From positions 30,908-94,907 of the forward strand of contig DASZRK010000023.1 in the NCBI GenBank assembly GCA_035549195.1: a stretch of DNA of 64,000 bases. The letters are read 5' to 3'. The notes below the pieces were generated by a model. That model ran no database searches and was not told the DNA's origin. It saw nothing but the letters and a program-made list of their open reading frames with translations. Position numbers and translations under genes: made by a program. Positions 62,777 through 64,000 of this stretch are shown here, in pieces. This DNA comes from a bacterium (GTDB lineage Bacteria > Oederibacteriota > Muellerivitia > Muellerivitales > Muellerivitaceae). The stretch's first letter is position 1, and every line of letters starts with the position of its first letter.

Positions 62777-63103
62777 TTATTTATTCTCCTGTTTCGAAAT
62801 TATCGATTTTATCCACTTTTTATCATAGTCAGAAATACCTGTGGCTTTATCAACCACCTCTACTGCGGAAACAGTTGGTAGTATTTTTTTGGGCAATAAT
62901 TTCGATGGGTGAATTCCAAGTTCTTCGGCCAAGTCCCACAGCGTGTGAACGAGAATTTTTTGTCGCCCTTTTTCAATGTTTGTAATTGAGGTTCTGGTTA
63001 AGGAAACGGCCTTGGCAAGTTGGGTTTGGGTGCGGTTTTTGGATTGTCGGAGTTTACTAATTTCTTTCCCGATTTGGGAGTAGAGCTGAGCGGAATCGAC
63101 CAT
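62777..63103 (-). CDS. XRE-family repressor with helix-turn-helix
   Basis: 108 residues. The HTH (about 25-57) reads TQTQLAKAVSLTRTSITNIEKGRQ, which is typical of XRE/Cro repressors. The C-terminal part (75-108) is short and is probably the region cleaved by or bound to the ImmA-like protease. First gene of the two-gene minus-strand unit, divergent from the promoter at 63190. It probably represses itself and the plus-strand unit. Confidence 0.9.
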   Translation of the reverse strand: MVDSAQLYSQIGKEISKLRQSKNRTQTQLAKAVSLTRTSITNIEKGRQKILVHTLWDLAEELGIHPSKLLPKKILPTVSAVEVVDKATGISDYDKKWIKSIISKQENK

Positions 63104-63189
63104 GACCCAAAAATAACATCTCGGAGGTGAGGTGTCAACGAGATAAACAGTTTGTTATATAAACATATAAAAATAAAATGTTTCCGTTG

Positions 63190-63218
63190 TTGACGTTCTC
63201 TTGGGCTGGCGGTAGAAT
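63190..63218 (+). promoter_or_regulatory. Sigma70-type promoter of the island's plus-strand unit
   Basis: TTGACG (63190-63195), a 17-base spacer and TAGAAT (63213-63218). It points to the gene at 63674, leaving a leader of roughly 450 bases. It is divergent from the XRE repressor gene 87 bases away, a natural operator region. Confidence 0.72.
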
Positions 63219-63291
63219 TTCTCCGTTGTTAAATTTATTGGTGGATCAAGATTGTGGGAAAGGAGGGGGCCCCTTATTACAAGGGGAGGTG

Positions 63292-63483
63292 ATGATTGAG
63301 TTTTTGTTTAGGTCGGGGAAGAGCCCGAGTGAGAAGACTAAACGGGACGTTGTTTGTAAAACGCCAACGCAGACCACCCTCAGCAGTACTCGCAGCAAAA
63401 TCCCTCAAAGCTTAAAGAGCGATTATTCCGAGTGCCTTATTGGTTTTGGCCAATTTAATGGTGCAAAGCTCGAAACGATTTAA
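63292..63483 (+). CDS. Possible 63-residue leader-encoded peptide
   Basis: ATG 63292 (or GTG 63289) follows AAGGGGAGGTG closely, closer than normal spacing. The product (MIEFLFRSGKSPSEKTKRDV...) is Ser/Thr/Lys-rich with no recognisable domain. Its ribosome site pairs with CCCCTT in a 6-bp hairpin (63270-63286, 5-base loop). It could be a real small protein, a leader peptide or chance. Confidence 0.25.
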   Translation: MIEFLFRSGKSPSEKTKRDVVCKTPTQTTLSSTRSKIPQSLKSDYSECLIGFGQFNGAKLETI

Positions 63484-63500
63484 TGAAGCCAGCGATGGCA

Positions 63501-63599
63501 ACTTAAGATGATTAACCAAGTAGCGGTCAGGGAAATTATGAAAGTGAGACAGGTCCAGCGGTGGGGGATCCCCTGTAAGTGTCTGGTTAATGCTTAAGT
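63501..63599 (+). ncRNA. Structured leader RNA: long two-part stem
   Basis: ACTTAAG (63501-63507) pairs with CTTAAGT (63593-63599) and ATTAACCA (63511-63518) with TGGTTAAT (63584-63591). Together they make a 15-bp stem interrupted by a 3/1 internal loop. Inside, ACAGG pairs with CCTGT (63549-63576), or alternatively GGGG with CCCC. The structure sits in the leader of the gene at 63674; no known RNA family is recognised. Confidence 0.5.
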
Positions 63600-63641
63600 A
63601 AGTCATTCAAAGTTCATAAGTCGTTGCCTGCCTCGGGATAG

Positions 63642-63667
63642 TCCTCCTAAAAATACTAAAAGGAGGA
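63642..63667 (+). promoter_or_regulatory. Hairpin sequestering the ribosome site of the ubiquitin-like gene
   Basis: TCCTCCT (63642-63648) is a perfect complement of AGGAGGA (63661-63667), the very strong Shine-Dalgarno seven bases before ATG 63674. The 12-base loop is A-rich. The stem would hide the ribosome site unless opened, so translational control is likely. Confidence 0.7.
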
Positions 63668-63673
63668 TTTCCA

Positions 63674-64000
63674 ATGGAAATTCTTACAAAAGTTGATGAA
63701 ACCATCTTGGTGGAAGGAGCCGGCTTGTCCGAGCTTCTTAAAATCACCATCAAGAATGGGTCTAAACTTCAAGAAATCGTTGAAGTTGTGGCCAAGAAAG
63801 GGGGGTTCTCTCCCAAGGAAGCCTTCCTTTTCATTGAGGACCAAGAGGGTCCTTTGAACCTGGAGCTTGTCATTGACGAGAAGTACGACAGGAAACGGGT
63901 TCACCACGTTCATCGGGCCAAGACGATCGAAGTGATCGTTTTCTACGAACGAGGGGAAAAGAAGCGGAGTTTCTCCCCTTCGACCACCGTAGGAAAAGTT
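63674..64000 (+). CDS. Probable tandem beta-grasp (ubiquitin-like) protein, N-terminal part
   Basis: The frame is open from ATG 63674 to the window end (109 codons, no stop). Two beta-grasp-like segments can be read. The first is ELLKITIKNGSKLQEIVEVV...FLFIEDQEGPLNLELVI (about 20-66). The second begins HHVHRAKTIEVIVFYERGEK with SFSPSTTVGKV (about 77-109). This resembles the bacterial multi-ubiquitin-like proteins encoded with E1-, E2- and JAB-like genes in defence islands. The assignment is from pattern memory and only half the gene is visible. A phage-responsive XRE/ImmA-type pair lies next door. More GC-balanced than that pair. Confidence 0.5.
   Translation, partial: MEILTKVDETILVEGAGLSELLKITIKNGSKLQEIVEVVAKKGGFSPKEAFLFIEDQEGPLNLELVIDEKYDRKRVHHVHRAKTIEVIVFYERGEKKRSFSPSTTVGKV

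Noticed and set aside
63178..63291. Longer version of the small frame in the island leader
   Set aside because: It would start upstream of and inside the predicted -35/-10 promoter; only the part from 63292 has any ribosome site.
63241..63673. Known riboswitch, group II intron or retron RNA in the island leader
   Set aside because: I looked for a domain V-like hairpin, a reverse-transcriptase gene nearby and familiar aptamer cores and found none; it is kept only as an unclassified structured leader.

Overview
The window is about 64 kb from a GC-rich (roughly 60-65% by eye) bacterial chromosome with tightly packed genes and frequent TTG and GTG starts. The MurE fragment carries the DNPR motif of meso-diaminopimelate-adding enzymes, so the wall is probably of the DAP type and the cell probably diderm. 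No rRNA or tRNA gene is visible and no protein fixes the phylum. The gene set and the many glycosyltransferase-like membrane proteins fit an uncultivated lineage near Elusimicrobiota or similar candidate phyla, which is only a weak guess.

Layout. 1-14374 is a complete division and cell-wall (dcw) cluster from the end of murE to ftsZ. 14527-17987 adds a polysaccharide deacetylase, a zinc amidase and PgeF, all acting on peptidoglycan. 18018-20638 holds small membrane or basic proteins, an OGG1-type glycosylase and an HU protein with clear promoter and terminator. 20730-27048 encodes two paralogous GT-C-like membrane proteins and an O-antigen-ligase/TPR protein. 27195-38982 carries rel, ridA, guaB, guaA, a GxxExxY nuclease-fold gene and dnaE. 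38984-54365 holds a second ligase/TPR protein, a polyamine pair (aminopropyltransferase and arginine decarboxylase), a GGDEF protein, galE, orn, def, an ACT protein, a large orphan protein, a PEBP protein, sixA and a GH1 glycosidase. 54781-59341 has two PA14-tipped glycosyltransferase-like proteins on the minus strand. clpB follows.

After clpB the sequence becomes AT-rich. This part holds an ImmA/IrrE protease and XRE repressor pair, a divergent promoter, a long structured leader and, running off the window end, a gene for a probable tandem beta-grasp (ubiquitin-like) protein. It looks like the entry of a defence-type island.

The most distinctive signal is intergenic. At least twelve elements of about 90-160 bp (one is 460 bp) have inverted arms built of three short repeated modules, in three sequence families that share one design: A with GCGAAG modules, B with CGGAG modules, C with GCAAAT/GCGCAGAT modules. 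Further palindromic families occur as well. The one long C copy contains the GxxExxY gene fitted almost exactly between its arms, which suggests an element with its own protein and many ORF-less derivatives. A second, synonymously diverged copy of the guaA 3' end just upstream marks an old integration scar.
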